A stretch of DNA of 64,000 bases from Gammaproteobacteria bacterium (GCA_009692365.1 SHZJ01000019.1:1-64000), one strand, 5' to 3'. Positions 18,583 through 28,540 are shown, counted from the first letter of the stretch. Numbers and translations are program-made. The notes: a model not told the origin generated them from the sequence alone.

Positions 18583-19593
18583 CGCGCTGAGCTGCGCCAG
18601 CGCCTGGGCCGCACCCGCCTCGTCCATGCCGGCAGGGTCGCGCCAACACGCGCTGATCGAGGCCACACCCAGACAGCCAGCGTGCGCGGCGCGCGCCAAA
18701 TCCGCTGGCCCCAAACCGCCCAAGGCAAATGCGGGTAGACCGGCCGTCTGCGCGAGCGCGGCCAGGCCCGGCCAACCCAGCGTTGGCGCCTCGGGATGCG
18801 AGCCGGTGGGGGCCACGGGCGAGATAAACACAAAATCCGCATCGAGCGCCCGCGCGGCGGCGAGTTCTGTGCGGTTGTGGCAAGCCGTGCTGACCCACAG
18901 CGGGCGCGGCAGTGGCCGCGTGCTGTGCGCGCGCAGGGCGAGTGAATTCAAGTGCACCCCATCGGCGGCCAAGGCGCACGCCAGCGCCGGTTCCGCGTTC
19001 AGCAAAATTTGCCCACTGTAACGATGGACCAGGGCAATGCTCGCTTCTGCGAGGCTGAGGTAGTCCGCCTGCGCGAGCGCCGGCGCCCGCAGCTGGACTA
19101 ACCGAATGCCCGCGCGCAGACAGCGCTCGAGTGCGCGTAACCAAGCGCCGCGCGAGGGACCCGGCGACGGTGTGACCAGGCACCAACGCGGCAACCGCGC
19201 GGCCGCCACGATGGGCACGTTAGCCGCTGGGAAGGCGTAGTCCAATAGGCCCTCGGGCAGCACCCATTGCAGGGGCTGGCCTTCGCGTCCCCACGGTGTG
19301 CCCGTCCAACGGGTGACTTCAAAAACATCCAGCAGCACCCGTTGCTGCGGATAAGCGTGTGTGATTTTCAGCAGTGGGGCTGCGCGCTCGACCCCAATAC
19401 CCAACTCCTCGTTGAGTTCGCGCTGCAGCCCGCTGAGCCGTTTTTCGCCGGGCGAAAGCTTACCGCCGGGGAATTCCCACAGCCCGCCGTGGTTGACCTG
19501 CGGGGCGCGGCGGGTGATGAGGATGCGGCCATCGGTGCCGCGGATGACCGCCGCCACGACGTGCAGGCAGGGCGGGTTATCGGTGGCGCTCAT
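18562..19593 (-). CDS. Nudix hydrolase fused to a ThiE-like (TenI-type) domain
   Basis: This 343-residue fusion has an N-terminal MutT-like Nudix domain with an intact Nudix box (GKLSPGE...RELNEELGI, about 43-65), so it may remove damaged nucleotides such as 8-oxo-dGTP. The C-terminal half resembles thiamine phosphate synthase (AADGVHLN, FVFISPVAPTGSHPEA). However, the usual ND...R substrate motif is replaced by LLNAEPALA, so a TenI-like or non-thiamine role is likely. The same fusion downstream of argJ-secA is known in pseudomonads. The last 21 bases overlap the end of zapD. Confidence 0.88.
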   Translation of the reverse strand: MSATDNPPCLHVVAAVIRGTDGRILITRRAPQVNHGGLWEFPGGKLSPGEKRLSGLQRELNEELGIGVERAAPLLKITHAYPQQRVLLDVFEVTRWTGTPWGREGQPLQWVLPEGLLDYAFPAANVPIVAAARLPRWCLVTPSPGPSRGAWLRALERCLRAGIRLVQLRAPALAQADYLSLAEASIALVHRYSGQILLNAEPALACALAADGVHLNSLALRAHSTRPLPRPLWVSTACHNRTELAAARALDADFVFISPVAPTGSHPEAPTLGWPGLAALAQTAGLPAFALGGLGPADLARAAHAGCLGVASISACWRDPAGMDEAGAAQALAQLSALEGAAL

Positions 19594-19618
19594 CTGGGCG
19601 TCGCGCGAGCGCGCCGCA

Positions 19619-20827
19619 CTAGCTGCGATATTCGGCGTTGATGCGCACGTACTCGAAAGAGAAATCGCAGGTCAGCACCGCGACGTGGGTCTCGCGGGGG
19701 CCGATCTGAATTGCAATCTCGTATTCCGCCCCCTGCATCACCCGCGCGACGTCGGCCTCGGCGTAGCCGGGCACGGGCTCGCCGCGCGCCACGATCGGCA
19801 CCTCGCCGATCGTAATGGCGATGTCCTCCAGCCGCATACCCTGCGCCCCGGAGCGCCCCACGGCGGCGAGGATTCGACCCCAATTGGGATCGCTGGCAAA
19901 CAGCGCCGTCTTGACCAACGGCGACTCGGCCACCGCGTAGGCCGCACGCAGGCAGTCGGCCGTCGTATTGCCGCCGCGCACCGCCACCGTGACCAGTTTG
20001 GTGGCGCCCTCCCCGTCGCGCACAATGGCGCGCGCCAGATCGGCAAATATCTGCTCCAGCGCACGGGCGAAGGCGTGCCACGCCGGCGTGTGCGGCAGCA
20101 GCGGGCGCGCCGCCGCACGCCCAGTGGCGATGAGGACGCAGCTATCGTTGGTGGAGGTGTCCCCATCGATGGTAATGCGATTAAAAGTGCGCTCCGCCAG
20201 CGCGGCAACCAGCGTGTTTAAGTCGGGGGCGCTGATCCGGGCGTCGGTCGCGATGAACGCCAGCATGGTGGCCATATTGGGCTTGATCATGCCCGCGCCT
20301 TTGGCGATCCCGGTGATCCGATAGCGCTCCTCGCCCACACTGACGGCACCAGAAGCCCATTTCGGTACGGTATCGGTCGTCATGATCCCCCGCGCGGCCG
20401 CGTCCCAAGCGTCTTCCTGCAAACCCTCCAGCGCGCGCGCCAGGGCGGCGGTTATTTTCTCGGCGGGCAGACGCTGGCCGATAACGCCGGTCGAAAACGG
20501 TAGTACCTGGGTCGCCGGGCAGCCCAGCTGTTCGCCGGCCGCCGCGCAGACATTGTGGGCATCTGCCAAACCCTGGGCGCCCGTGCCCGCGTTCGCGTTG
20601 CCCGAATTGACCACCAGTAAGCGCGCCGCATGGGTCGCCAGATGCTGGCGTGCCAGCGTCACCGGGGCGGCACAAAACACGTTTTGAGTGAAGACCGCGG
20701 CCACACTCGCCGCGGGCGCGATCTCGATGAGGGTAAGGTCGGGGTGCTCCACCCGCCGAATGCCGGCGCACACGGTGCTCAGCCTGACGCCTGCGATGGG
20801 CAACGGGGTGGGCGAAATTTCTATCAT
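19619..20827 (-). CDS. argJ: bifunctional glutamate N-acetyltransferase / ornithine acetyltransferase
   Basis: ArgJ (402 residues) moves the acetyl group from acetyl-ornithine to glutamate in the arginine pathway. The precursor is self-cleaved between Ala and the nucleophilic Thr of the motif NMATMLAF, seen near residue 186. I chose the ATG at 20827, which gives the family start MIEISPTPLPIAGV; the frame continues into secA but without meaning. It lies 25 nt after secA and 25 nt before the Nudix-ThiE gene, so the three probably form one operon. Confidence 0.95.
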   Translation of the reverse strand: MIEISPTPLPIAGVRLSTVCAGIRRVEHPDLTLIEIAPAASVAAVFTQNVFCAAPVTLARQHLATHAARLLVVNSGNANAGTGAQGLADAHNVCAAAGEQLGCPATQVLPFSTGVIGQRLPAEKITAALARALEGLQEDAWDAAARGIMTTDTVPKWASGAVSVGEERYRITGIAKGAGMIKPNMATMLAFIATDARISAPDLNTLVAALAERTFNRITIDGDTSTNDSCVLIATGRAAARPLLPHTPAWHAFARALEQIFADLARAIVRDGEGATKLVTVAVRGGNTTADCLRAAYAVAESPLVKTALFASDPNWGRILAAVGRSGAQGMRLEDIAITIGEVPIVARGEPVPGYAEADVARVMQGAEYEIAIQIGPRETHVAVLTCDFSFEYVRINAEYRS

Positions 20828-20852
20828 GGGCTGGCTCACCGCTAAAACTGGC

Positions 20853-23585
20853 TCAGTTGAGCTTGCCGTGGCATTGCTTGAATTTACGGCCCGACCCGCA
20901 GGGGCAGGCGTCGTTGCGGCCCACTTTGCGGCCCGCCCGCACGTAAGGCTCGCTACCCGGCCCAGAGTTCGCCGCGACTTCGGGCGGCCCAAGGATGTTC
21001 GCGCTCTCATGGATTTGCGTCTGGGCCAACGCCGCGGTGCGTCGGCGCTGCTCTTCGAGTTCGGCCACATCGTCACGCGCGCGAATTTCAACTTTGCTAA
21101 TAATGCCGATGACTTCGCGCATGATTTCCTGGAGCATCCGCGCGAACATATCGAAAGATTCGCGCTTGTACTCTTGCTTAGGGTCTTTCTGCGCATAGCC
21201 GCGCAAATGGATGCCCTGACGCAGTTGATCCATCGCCGCAAGATGTTCCTTCCAGTGGCTGTCGAGCACCTGCAACATGATGGAGCGCTCGAATTCGCGC
21301 ATGACCTCAGGCCCCACTTGCTGCTCTTTCTCAGCGTAGTTTGCGGCGAAAGCCTCCTCGATGCGCAGGCGCAGATCGGGTTCGCTGAGGTCTTCGACCG
21401 CTGCGAACCATTCGGTAATCGGTAGGTGAAGGCTAAAATCGCTGTGCAGCGCGCGCTCTAGACCCTCGACTTTCCAATTCTCGGGGTAGCTTTGCGGCGG
21501 CACGAAGTGGTCGATGAACTGGTTGATGACATCGTGGCGGATGCCGAGAATATTGCCGGAGACGTCTTCCGCTTCCATCAAATCGCGGCGCTGCTCGTAG
21601 ACATGCTTGCGCTGGTCGTTGGCGACGTCATCGAACTCCAGCAGTTGTTTGCGCATATCAAAGTTGCGCGCTTCGACCTTGCGTTGGGCGTTTTCGATCG
21701 CTTTGCTCACCCACGGATGCTCGATGGCTTCGCCGTCCTGCATGCCTAGCTTCTGCATCAGGCCCGCCACCCGCTCGGAGGCGAAGATCCGCATCAGGTT
21801 GTCTTGGAGAGAAAGATAAAACCGGCTTGAGCCAGCGTCCCCCTGCCGACCCGAACGGCCCCGCAGCTGGTTGTCGATACGGCGCGACTCGTGGCGTTCG
21901 GTGCCGACGATGTGGAGCCCACCCACACTGATGACTTCGGCGTGACGCAGCGCCCATTCCGCCCGCACCGCCTCGTGGTCAGCGTCGGTGGAAGTAGCGG
22001 GCAGCGCCGCCAGTTCCGCGTCCAGACTGCCGCCGAGCACGATGTCGGTACCCCGCCCAGCCATATTGGTGGCGACGGTCACGCTGCCCGGACGGCCGGC
22101 CTGCGCCACGATATGCGCTTCTTTTTCGTGAAACTTGGCGTTGAGCACTTGGTGCGGGATGTCCTCTTTGCGCAGGATATCCGACAGGAATTCGGAGCTC
22201 TCGATCGATGCCGTGCCCACTAGAACCGGCTGACGACGCTCGCGGCAGTCTTTGATGTCATCGACGATCGCCTGATATTTCTCGCGGGTGGTCAGAAAAA
22301 CGACATCGCCAAAATCTTGCCGGATCATGGGTCGATGGGTGGGGACCACCACGACCTCAAGGCCGTAGATTTGCTGGAATTCGTAGGCTTCGGTGTCAGC
22401 GGTACCGGTCATGCCGGCAATTTTTTCGTAGAGTCGGAAATAATTTTGGTAAGTGATCGAAGCCAGCGTTTGGTTTTCCAGCTGGATGGCTACCCCTTCC
22501 TTGGCTTCTACCGCCTGATGGAGTCCTTCAGACCAACGCCGACCGGGCATGGTGCGGCCGGTAAACTCGTCCACGATCACGACCTGTCCGTCCCTGAGCA
22601 CGTAGTCCACATCCCGCGTAAACAACGCGTGTGCCCGCAGCGCCGCGTTGAGATGGTGCATCAAACCAATATTCGCCGCGCCGTACAGGCTATCGCCCGT
22701 GCCCAGCAGCGCCGCCCCGGTGAGCAGTTCCTCCACGTGCTCGTGGCCGCGTTCCGTCAAGTGGACCTGCCGGGCTTTTTCGTCCACCCAATAATCGGCG
22801 TCGCCTTCTTCTTCGGGCTGGCGGGTTAATGCGGGGATCAGTGCGTTGACCTTGGTATAGCCTTCACTGCGGTCGTCGGCCGGGCCGGAGATGATCAGCG
22901 GGGTACGCGCCTCATCGATCAGGATGGAGTCGACTTCGTCCACCACCGCAAACACCAATTCACGCTGCACGCGTTGGTCTTTGGAAAAGACCATGTTGTC
23001 GCGCAGGTAATCAAAGCCAAATTCGTTATTCGTGCCGTAGGTGATATCCGCCTCGTAGGCCTCGCGGCGGGCCTCGGAGGGCAAGCCCGATACCACCACC
23101 CCCACGGACAGACCCAGAAATCGGTAGACCTTGCCGATCCACTCGGCGTCGCGCGCGGCGAGGTAGTCGTTGACCGTAATCACGTGCACGCCGCGCTCGG
23201 CCAGCGCGTTGAGGTAGGTGGGCAGGGTAGCCACCAGCGTCTTGCCCTCGCCGGTGCGCATTTCTGCGATCCGCCCCTCGTGCAGCACGATGCCGCCGAG
23301 CAGCTGCACATCGAAGTGGCGCATATTGAGCGCCCGCTGGGCGGCCACTCGAACGGTGGCGAAGGCCTCGGGCAGCAGGTCCTCTAGGCTTTCGCCGGCG
23401 GCGTAGCGCTGCCGGTAGTGCTGGGTTTTAGCCCGCAGTTCCTCTTCGGTGAGCGCGCTGAGCGCGGGCTCATGGGCGTTGATGGCGTCTACCGTCTTGC
23501 GCATCTTCTTTAATATCCGCTCGTTGCGGGTACCAAAAACAGCACGCAGTAGGCGGCGCGGCAGCGAAACTGCGGTATCGGTCAT
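20853..23585 (-). CDS. secA: protein translocase ATPase SecA
   Basis: SecA (910 residues) drives preproteins through the SecYEG channel. It shows the Walker A region [11 protein letters not shown], the DEVD box, [18 protein letters not shown], and helicase motif [14 protein letters not shown]. The C-terminal zinc-binding SecB-docking tail is complete ([13 protein letters not shown]). A clear GAGG ribosome site precedes the ATG. No secM-like regulator is upstream; instead a divergent DUF721 gene shares the promoter region. Confidence 0.98.
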   Translation of the reverse strand: MTDTAVSLPRRLLRAVFGTRNERILKKMRKTVDAINAHEPALSALTEEELRAKTQHYRQRYAAGESLEDLLPEAFATVRVAAQRALNMRHFDVQLLGGIVLHEGRIAEMRTGEGKTLVATLPTYLNALAERGVHVITVNDYLAARDAEWIGKVYRFLGLSVGVVVSGLPSEARREAYEADITYGTNNEFGFDYLRDNMVFSKDQRVQRELVFAVVDEVDSILIDEARTPLIISGPADDRSEGYTKVNALIPALTRQPEEEGDADYWVDEKARQVHLTERGHEHVEELLTGAALLGTGDSLYGAANIGLMHHLNAALRAHALFTRDVDYVLRDGQVVIVDEFTGRTMPGRRWSEGLHQAVEAKEGVAIQLENQTLASITYQNYFRLYEKIAGMTGTADTEAYEFQQIYGLEVVVVPTHRPMIRQDFGDVVFLTTREKYQAIVDDIKDCRERRQPVLVGTASIESSEFLSDILRKEDIPHQVLNAKFHEKEAHIVAQAGRPGSVTVATNMAGRGTDIVLGGSLDAELAALPATSTDADHEAVRAEWALRHAEVISVGGLHIVGTERHESRRIDNQLRGRSGRQGDAGSSRFYLSLQDNLMRIFASERVAGLMQKLGMQDGEAIEHPWVSKAIENAQRKVEARNFDMRKQLLEFDDVANDQRKHVYEQRRDLMEAEDVSGNILGIRHDVINQFIDHFVPPQSYPENWKVEGLERALHSDFSLHLPITEWFAAVEDLSEPDLRLRIEEAFAANYAEKEQQVGPEVMREFERSIMLQVLDSHWKEHLAAMDQLRQGIHLRGYAQKDPKQEYKRESFDMFARMLQEIMREVIGIISKVEIRARDDVAELEEQRRRTAALAQTQIHESANILGPPEVAANSGPGSEPYVRAGRKVGRNDACPCGSGRKFKQCHGKLN

Positions 23586-23652
23586 AGGTTCCTCGAAGAC
23601 ATATCAGCCCGGCAATGGGCTCGGGGCTAGCGGCCTAACCATCTGGGGCGGT

Positions 23653-23719
23653 AGTGTAACAGACGACTTGTATTGGCCATTGTGCGGGCCCGCCGCTGGG
23701 GGTGGCGGCGCGTTACACT
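23653..23719. promoter_or_regulatory. divergent promoter region of secA and the DUF721 gene
   Basis: The 8-bp sequence AGTGTAAC (23653-23660) is repeated inverted as GTTACACT (23712-23719). Each copy contains TACACT placed as a -10 element for its outward gene. The secA copy also has the extended -10 TG (TGTTACACT). Neither has a good -35. Predicted starts are near 23646 (secA) and 23726 (DUF721). Confidence 0.4.
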
Positions 23720-23753
23720 GGTGCTCCCTATCGCCGAGCGCGCACCTACTCGC

Positions 23754-24065
23754 ATGAAAAACCCCACTCGAATCAGCGCCATCGTGGCGCAGACCCCGGC
23801 GCTCAGCCAGTTGGTCGAACGAGCCCGCGAACTCAGCGAAATCGACGCGGTGGTGCGCGGCTGGCTGCCGGCGGCCATTGGTTCAAAGGTTCAGGTGGCG
23901 TTGACCCGGGGCGACACCCTCGTGCTGACCGCAGCCTCTGCGGTGTGGGCTACCCGGCTGCGTTACGAGGCCCCGCAACTGCTGGAGCGCGCGCGCGGCA
24001 CGCTCAGCCTGCGGCATATTACCCGGGTGCAGGTTAAGGTGGACGCCGGCGAGGGACGTTATTGA
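23754..24065 (+). CDS. DUF721 family protein
   Basis: This 103-residue protein belongs to the DUF721 (DciA-like) family; members of the wider family have been reported to act as DnaB helicase loaders, but the role of this short gammaproteobacterial type is not certain. A helical N-terminus (TPALSQLVERARELSEIDAVVRGWLP) and the phrase LRYEAPQLLERAR are seen. I start at the ATG at 23754; the frame is open further upstream without a better start. It is divergent from secA and convergent with lpxC, 16 nt away. Confidence 0.75.
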   Translation: MKNPTRISAIVAQTPALSQLVERARELSEIDAVVRGWLPAAIGSKVQVALTRGDTLVLTAASAVWATRLRYEAPQLLERARGTLSLRHITRVQVKVDAGEGRY

Positions 24066-24081
24066 GGGAACGGGCGCCAGC

Positions 24082-24993
24082 TTAATTCGCGGGCATGGGC
24101 TGCATGAAGGAGATGGGCGCGTCTTCTTCGGCGGTAAAAGTAACGTGCTCCCACGCGCCCCGCGTGTTCAGGAGCTTGCGCAGCAGCTGGTTATTCAATT
24201 CGTGTCCAGATTTGTGTCCGTGGAAAGCCCCGATGAGGGTATGCCCCAGGAGATAGAGATCCCCAATGGCGTCGAGAATCTTGTGCTTGACGAATTCGTC
24301 TTCGTAGCGCAGGCCGTCTTCGTTGAGCACTCGATAGTCATCGACCACCACCGCGTTGTCGAGGCTCCCGCCGAGCGCCAGGTTGCGGCCCCGCAACCAC
24401 TCTACTTCCCGCATGAAACCAAAAGTGCGCGCACGGCTGACTTCTTTTACAAAAGAGGTGGTGGAGAAATCGATTTCCGCGTGTTTGCTGCTCTGCTGGA
24501 AAAAGGGGTGGTCAAATTCGATGGCGAACGAGACTTTGAAACCGGAGAACGGTTCAAAACGTGCCCACTTGTCGCCGTCCTGCACCGACAGGGCTTTTTT
24601 AATCCGAATGAAGCGCTTAGGCGCGTTCTGCTCTTGAAAACCTGCCGACTGCAACAGAAATACGAAAGGACCGGCGCTGCCATCCATGATGGGCACTTCG
24701 GAGGCGCTTAAATCGACGTAGGCGTTGTCGATACCCAGCCCGGCAAAAGCCGACAACAGGTGCTCCACGGTGGAGATGCGCACGCCGTCGCGGCTGAGGC
24801 TAGTGGACAGGCTGGTGTCGCCAACGTTCTCGGCACGGGCCGGGATTTCTACTACCGGGTCGAGGTCTACGCGCCGAAAAATGATGCCTTTGTCGGCGGC
24901 TGCGGGGCGCAGCGTCACGAGCACTTTCTTCCCCGTGTGCAATCCCACACCGGTTGCGCGGATGACGTTTTTGAGCGTTCTTTGGTTCAACAT
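24082..24993 (-). CDS. lpxC: UDP-3-O-acyl-N-acetylglucosamine deacetylase
   Basis: LpxC (303 residues) performs the committed step of lipid A synthesis in the cytoplasm. It starts [23 protein letters not shown], aligning with the E. coli N-terminus, so I chose the ATG at 24993 over an upstream one. Zinc ligands and catalytic residues are visible in [10 protein letters not shown] and in [18 protein letters not shown]. It is separated from ftsZ by a 163-bp spacer that holds a large inverted repeat, unlike the tight overlaps of the rest of the cluster. Confidence 0.96.
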   Translation of the reverse strand: MLNQRTLKNVIRATGVGLHTGKKVLVTLRPAAADKGIIFRRVDLDPVVEIPARAENVGDTSLSTSLSRDGVRISTVEHLLSAFAGLGIDNAYVDLSASEVPIMDGSAGPFVFLLQSAGFQEQNAPKRFIRIKKALSVQDGDKWARFEPFSGFKVSFAIEFDHPFFQQSSKHAEIDFSTTSFVKEVSRARTFGFMREVEWLRGRNLALGGSLDNAVVVDDYRVLNEDGLRYEDEFVKHKILDAIGDLYLLGHTLIGAFHGHKSGHELNNQLLRKLLNTRGAWEHVTFTAEEDAPISFMQPMPAN

Positions 24994-25079
24994 CAGCTTA
25001 TCGAGCCTCTCGCACCAACCTAAAGTCACCGGATGTTACCACAGGACGAAAGCGCGACGACCGAATGCGGCTCGCGGGG

Positions 25080-25139
25080 TCGGGCGCCCGAGTTGGCGCG
25101 CTTTCCGCAGCCCAGCCTAGCGGATCGCGGCGCGCCAAC
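25080..25139 (-). promoter_or_regulatory. large inverted repeat between ftsZ and lpxC
   Basis: A perfect 10-bp repeat (GTTGGCGCGC at 25092-25101; its complement at 25130-25139) encloses a second 4-bp stem (CCGC 25105-25108 / GCGG 25120-25123). Immediately lpxC-side is a perfect 12-bp palindrome TCGGGCGCCCGA (25080-25091). It starts 17 nt after the ftsZ stop. It may form a transcript hairpin that attenuates or protects mRNA ends; the function is inferred from structure and position only. Confidence 0.55.
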
Positions 25140-25156
25140 CCGTGGCAGCGGCGGGG

Positions 25157-26362
25157 CTAATCAGCCTGACGGCGCAGAAACGCTGGAATATCCAGATAGT
25201 CGACGCCCGGATTTTGATTAGCCAGGCGCGGCGGCTGCTCGGGACGGTTCCGAATCACGGTCGGGCGTTCAAATTTTTTGTAATCCTCCGGGACGACTTC
25301 GGGCGTCGCGGGGACTGGGGCCGCAACATTTATCGCGACGGCTAGGGGCGCTGCCTCGCGGATTTTTTCGCGCTCGAGATCTTTGTCATCCTTAGCACTC
25401 AGCTCCAGACCACCAATGCCGGTGGCGACCACCGTGACCCGCACCTCACCTTCCAACGCGGGATCGGTGACCATGCCCACCACAAAGGTCGCATTCGCGG
25501 AGGCAAACTCTTTGATGAGCTCGCCCACCTCCTCAAATTCACCAATGGTGAGGTCGAGGCCCGCCGTCACATTCACCAAAATCCCCTTCGCCCCAGCGAG
25601 ATTGATGTCTTCCAGCAGCGGGCTCGCGATGGCCGCGAGCGCCGCGTCTTTGGCCCGCGAAGGGCCGCGTCCGCTGCCGGTACCCATCATCGCCATGCCC
25701 ATTTCCTGCATCACGGTTCGCACGTCGGCGAAATCTACGTTGATCAGGCCCGGCCGGGTGATGAGTTCCGCGATGCCCTGCACGGCACCGAACAACACAT
25801 TGTTGGCGGCCTTGAAGGCCTCGAGCACGGTGATGTCACGACCCAATACGGTGGAGAGTTTTTGGTTGGGGATAGTGATGAGCGAGTCGACGTACTGGCT
25901 GAGTTCACGGATGCCATGGTCGGCTGCGGCCGCTCGCTTGGCGCCTTCAAACTTAAAGGGGCGGGTGACCACCGCAACCGTGAGGATGCCCATCTCTTTG
26001 GCAATTTGCGCCACCACCGGGGCCGCGCCCGTGCCGGTGCCGCCGCCCATACCGGCGGTAATGAAAACCATATCCGACCCTTTCAGCACATCGCTGATGC
26101 GGTCGCGGTCTTCAAGCGCCGCTTGCCGACCGATCTCTGGGTTCGCGCCTGCACCCAGCCCCTTGGTGATGTCGCCCCCCAATTGGAGCACCGTTTCGCA
26201 GCTGGAACTCTTCAACGCCTGGGCATCCGTGTTGGCACACACGAAGTCCACACCATCGATCTTTACGCCCAGCATGTGCTGCACGGCGTTCCCGCCGCCA
26301 CCGCCAACCCCGATCACTTTAATGACCGCCGTCTCACTATAAGCATTCATCAGTTCAATCAT
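25157..26362 (-). CDS. ftsZ: cell division GTPase FtsZ
   Basis: FtsZ (401 residues) polymerises into the cytokinetic ring. The tubulin signature GGGTGTGAAPVVA (about 108-120) and T7 loop region are intact, followed by a proline-rich linker. The C-terminal peptide DYLDIPAFLRRQAD binds FtsA and ZipA. I chose the ATG at 26362 (GAGG 8 nt upstream), giving the family-like N-terminus before AVIKVIGVGGGGGNAV. The 135-nt gap after ftsA leaves room for its own promoter, though I see none that is convincing. Confidence 0.97.
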   Translation of the reverse strand: MIELMNAYSETAVIKVIGVGGGGGNAVQHMLGVKIDGVDFVCANTDAQALKSSSCETVLQLGGDITKGLGAGANPEIGRQAALEDRDRISDVLKGSDMVFITAGMGGGTGTGAAPVVAQIAKEMGILTVAVVTRPFKFEGAKRAAAADHGIRELSQYVDSLITIPNQKLSTVLGRDITVLEAFKAANNVLFGAVQGIAELITRPGLINVDFADVRTVMQEMGMAMMGTGSGRGPSRAKDAALAAIASPLLEDINLAGAKGILVNVTAGLDLTIGEFEEVGELIKEFASANATFVVGMVTDPALEGEVRVTVVATGIGGLELSAKDDKDLEREKIREAAPLAVAINVAAPVPATPEVVPEDYKKFERPTVIRNRPEQPPRLANQNPGVDYLDIPAFLRRQAD

Positions 26363-26497
26363 TTTTATGTCCTCTGCTTCGGCCACGCTCACTTTTGTCA
26401 ACAAGTGTGAGCTCTGGCCGTTTGAGTTGATAACCAGCGTTTATTCCTTTGCCATCGCCGCCGGCCCCATCAGCCCGGCGCGCGCCGACGTCCTGCG

Positions 26498-27721
26498 TTA
26501 AAAGTTGCTCTGAAACCAAGCCCTCATCCGCTCCCACACACTGCCCGGCGTGTCCATACGACCGGCGCCACGTGCGTTCTGGCTGCCCACCAGCAGCAGG
26601 CCAACGCTGGTGGCGTAGACCGGGTTACACACCACATCCAGCAAGCCGGTGACGTGCTGGGGGATCCCCAGCCGCACCGGCATATTGAAAACTTCCTCCG
26701 CTAACTCGATGGCGCCTTCCATTTTGGCCCCCCCCCCCGTGAGAACGACGCCGGCGGCGACCATGTTCTCAAAGCCGCTGCGTTTGAGTTCCGCCAGCAC
26801 CAAACTGAACAATTCCTCGTAGCGCGGCTCCACGACTTCGGCGAGTGTTTGGCGTTCCAGTCGTCGGGGCGGTCGCTGGCCCACGCTGGGGACCTCGATG
26901 GTTTCGTTGGCGTTGGCGAGTTGCCGCAGCGCGCAGGCATATTTGATTTTCAGGTCTTCGGCGTGGTGGGTGGGCGTCCGCAGCGCAACGGCGATGTCAT
27001 TCGTCACTTGGTCGCCGGCGATGGGAATGACCGCCGAGTGGTGGATCGCGCCCCCCACAAACACGGCGATATCGGTGGTGCCGCCCCCGATATCGCACAG
27101 GCAAACGCCTAAGTCTTTTTCATCGTCGGTCAGCACCGCATAGGAAGATGCCAACTGCTGCAGAATCACTTCGTCGGCCTTCAGACCGCAGCGATTCACG
27201 CACTTAATGATGTTCTGCGTCGCGCTTTCCGCACCGGTCACGATGTGGACCCGCGCCTCGAGGCGCACGCCCGACATCCCGATGGGTTCGCGGATGCCTT
27301 CCTGCCCGTCGATGATGAATTCCTGCGCCAGCACGTGCAGAATTTTTTGGTCGGCGGGGATCGCAACCGCGCGCGCCGCATCGAGCACGCGCTCTTTATC
27401 GCTCGCCGTGACTTCACTGTCCTTGATGGCCACGATGCCGTGCGAATTGAGGCTGCGGACATGGCCACCGGCGATGCCGGCTGAAACGGACTGGATTTGG
27501 CAGCCCACCATCGACTCTGCTTCTTCGACCGCGCGCATGATCGACTGCACGGTGGATTCAATGTTGACGACGACGCCCTTCTTCAGGCCGCGCGAAGGGT
27601 GGGACCCCATGCCGATGACCTCCACCGTGCCGTCCGCGTGCACCTCGCCAACGAGGGCAACGACTTTCGAGGTGCCGATATCCAGCCCCACGATTAAATT
27701 TTTGTCCTGCTTTCTAAGCAT
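26498..27721 (-). CDS. ftsA: cell division protein FtsA
   Basis: FtsA (407 residues) is the actin-like protein that ties FtsZ to the membrane. It has GLDIGTSKVVALVG (phosphate 1), CDIGGGTTDIAVF (phosphate 2) and LTGGGAKMEG (adenosine motif), and ends in a hydrophobic/basic helix (WERMRAWFQSNF) that acts as membrane tether. The adenosine motif is encoded through a run of 11 G (26728-26738, C on the plus strand), the longest homopolymer I saw in the window. The gene starts 39 nt after ftsQ. Confidence 0.96.
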   Translation of the reverse strand: MLRKQDKNLIVGLDIGTSKVVALVGEVHADGTVEVIGMGSHPSRGLKKGVVVNIESTVQSIMRAVEEAESMVGCQIQSVSAGIAGGHVRSLNSHGIVAIKDSEVTASDKERVLDAARAVAIPADQKILHVLAQEFIIDGQEGIREPIGMSGVRLEARVHIVTGAESATQNIIKCVNRCGLKADEVILQQLASSYAVLTDDEKDLGVCLCDIGGGTTDIAVFVGGAIHHSAVIPIAGDQVTNDIAVALRTPTHHAEDLKIKYACALRQLANANETIEVPSVGQRPPRRLERQTLAEVVEPRYEELFSLVLAELKRSGFENMVAAGVVLTGGGAKMEGAIELAEEVFNMPVRLGIPQHVTGLLDVVCNPVYATSVGLLLVGSQNARGAGRMDTPGSVWERMRAWFQSNF

Positions 27722-27760
27722 CGGTTTTGTGCGCCTGCGTGGTGTGGGGGTTGCGGGTCA

Positions 27761-28540
27761 TTACGGTGTCGTGGCAGCGCCAGAGGCGCTCAAACCAGCC
27801 CGCTGTCGGAGCGAAAAGCCATTGGTGTAGCGCAGGTCGATGGCGGCGATTCTGGCCCAGTGGTCTTTGAGCACCCGCGGATAGGCGCGCACAAAACGCG
27901 CCAAACGCTGGTCGATGACATGCCGGCCCAGCAGCAGCAGCGTGCCGTCCGCGAGTTCCAGCTGCCAGGCGCCGCGGTCCGAGCGCCGCAGGGCGGTTGC
28001 GGTGAGTCCCAAGGTCTTGAGCGTGGCCCGGGCGCGCTGCCAAACGGCGAGCACCTCGGCCTGGGTGCCGGTCGACCCGCTGAGCTGTACTAGCCCGTTG
28101 GGGAAAGTTTTCGGGTCGGGCGTAAAGACCTCGCCCGCCGCGCTCAGCAAGGACGCCTCGCCCCACCGGGCAACCGGTTGCTGCTCGCGGATGCTCACGT
28201 GTAACGCAATGGGCCAAACGCGCTGCACCGTGGCGTCGCGCACCCAGGCTTCGCGCAGGAGCTGGGCACGGATTTGTGCGACGTCCACCTGAAAAAATCC
28301 GCCGCGCACGGCCCCCACCACCAGGGCTTCGATATGCTGGGCCGCGAGGTAACGAAATTCGCCGTCCACCGTCACCCGACGGATCGGGAACACGTCGGGG
28401 TCGGCCAGCCGCACCACCAGCCGTTGGACGCCGATGACCAACACAATTGCGCCAGCCGCCAAGAGCCAGCGACCCCAGCGGATCGGGCGCGGCGGCTCCC
28501 GCATGGCGGCCTGCGGTCGCGGGCGCTCGCCGAGGATCAT
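27761..28540 (-). CDS. ftsQ: cell division protein FtsQ
   Basis: FtsQ (259 residues) is the bitopic divisome scaffold linking FtsA/FtsK to FtsL-FtsB and FtsWI. A short cytoplasmic tail is followed by one membrane helix (WLLAAGAIVLVIGVQRLVV), a POTRA domain (VFPIRRVTVDGEFRYL...) and the FtsQ beta domain. The start overlaps the ddl stop by 4 nt (ATGA). Confidence 0.94.
   Translation of the reverse strand: MILGERPRPQAAMREPPRPIRWGRWLLAAGAIVLVIGVQRLVVRLADPDVFPIRRVTVDGEFRYLAAQHIEALVVGAVRGGFFQVDVAQIRAQLLREAWVRDATVQRVWPIALHVSIREQQPVARWGEASLLSAAGEVFTPDPKTFPNGLVQLSGSTGTQAEVLAVWQRARATLKTLGLTATALRRSDRGAWQLELADGTLLLLGRHVIDQRLARFVRAYPRVLKDHWARIAAIDLRYTNGFSLRQRAGLSASGAATTP

Noticed and set aside
19594-19618. 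Possible TPP riboswitch ahead of the Nudix-ThiE gene
   Set aside because: Only 25 bp separate it from argJ; there is no room for the element and no matching sequence.
20828-21241. N-terminal extension of argJ inside secA
   Set aside because: Arg/Ser-rich translation of secA in another frame; the ATG at 20827 fits the ArgJ family.
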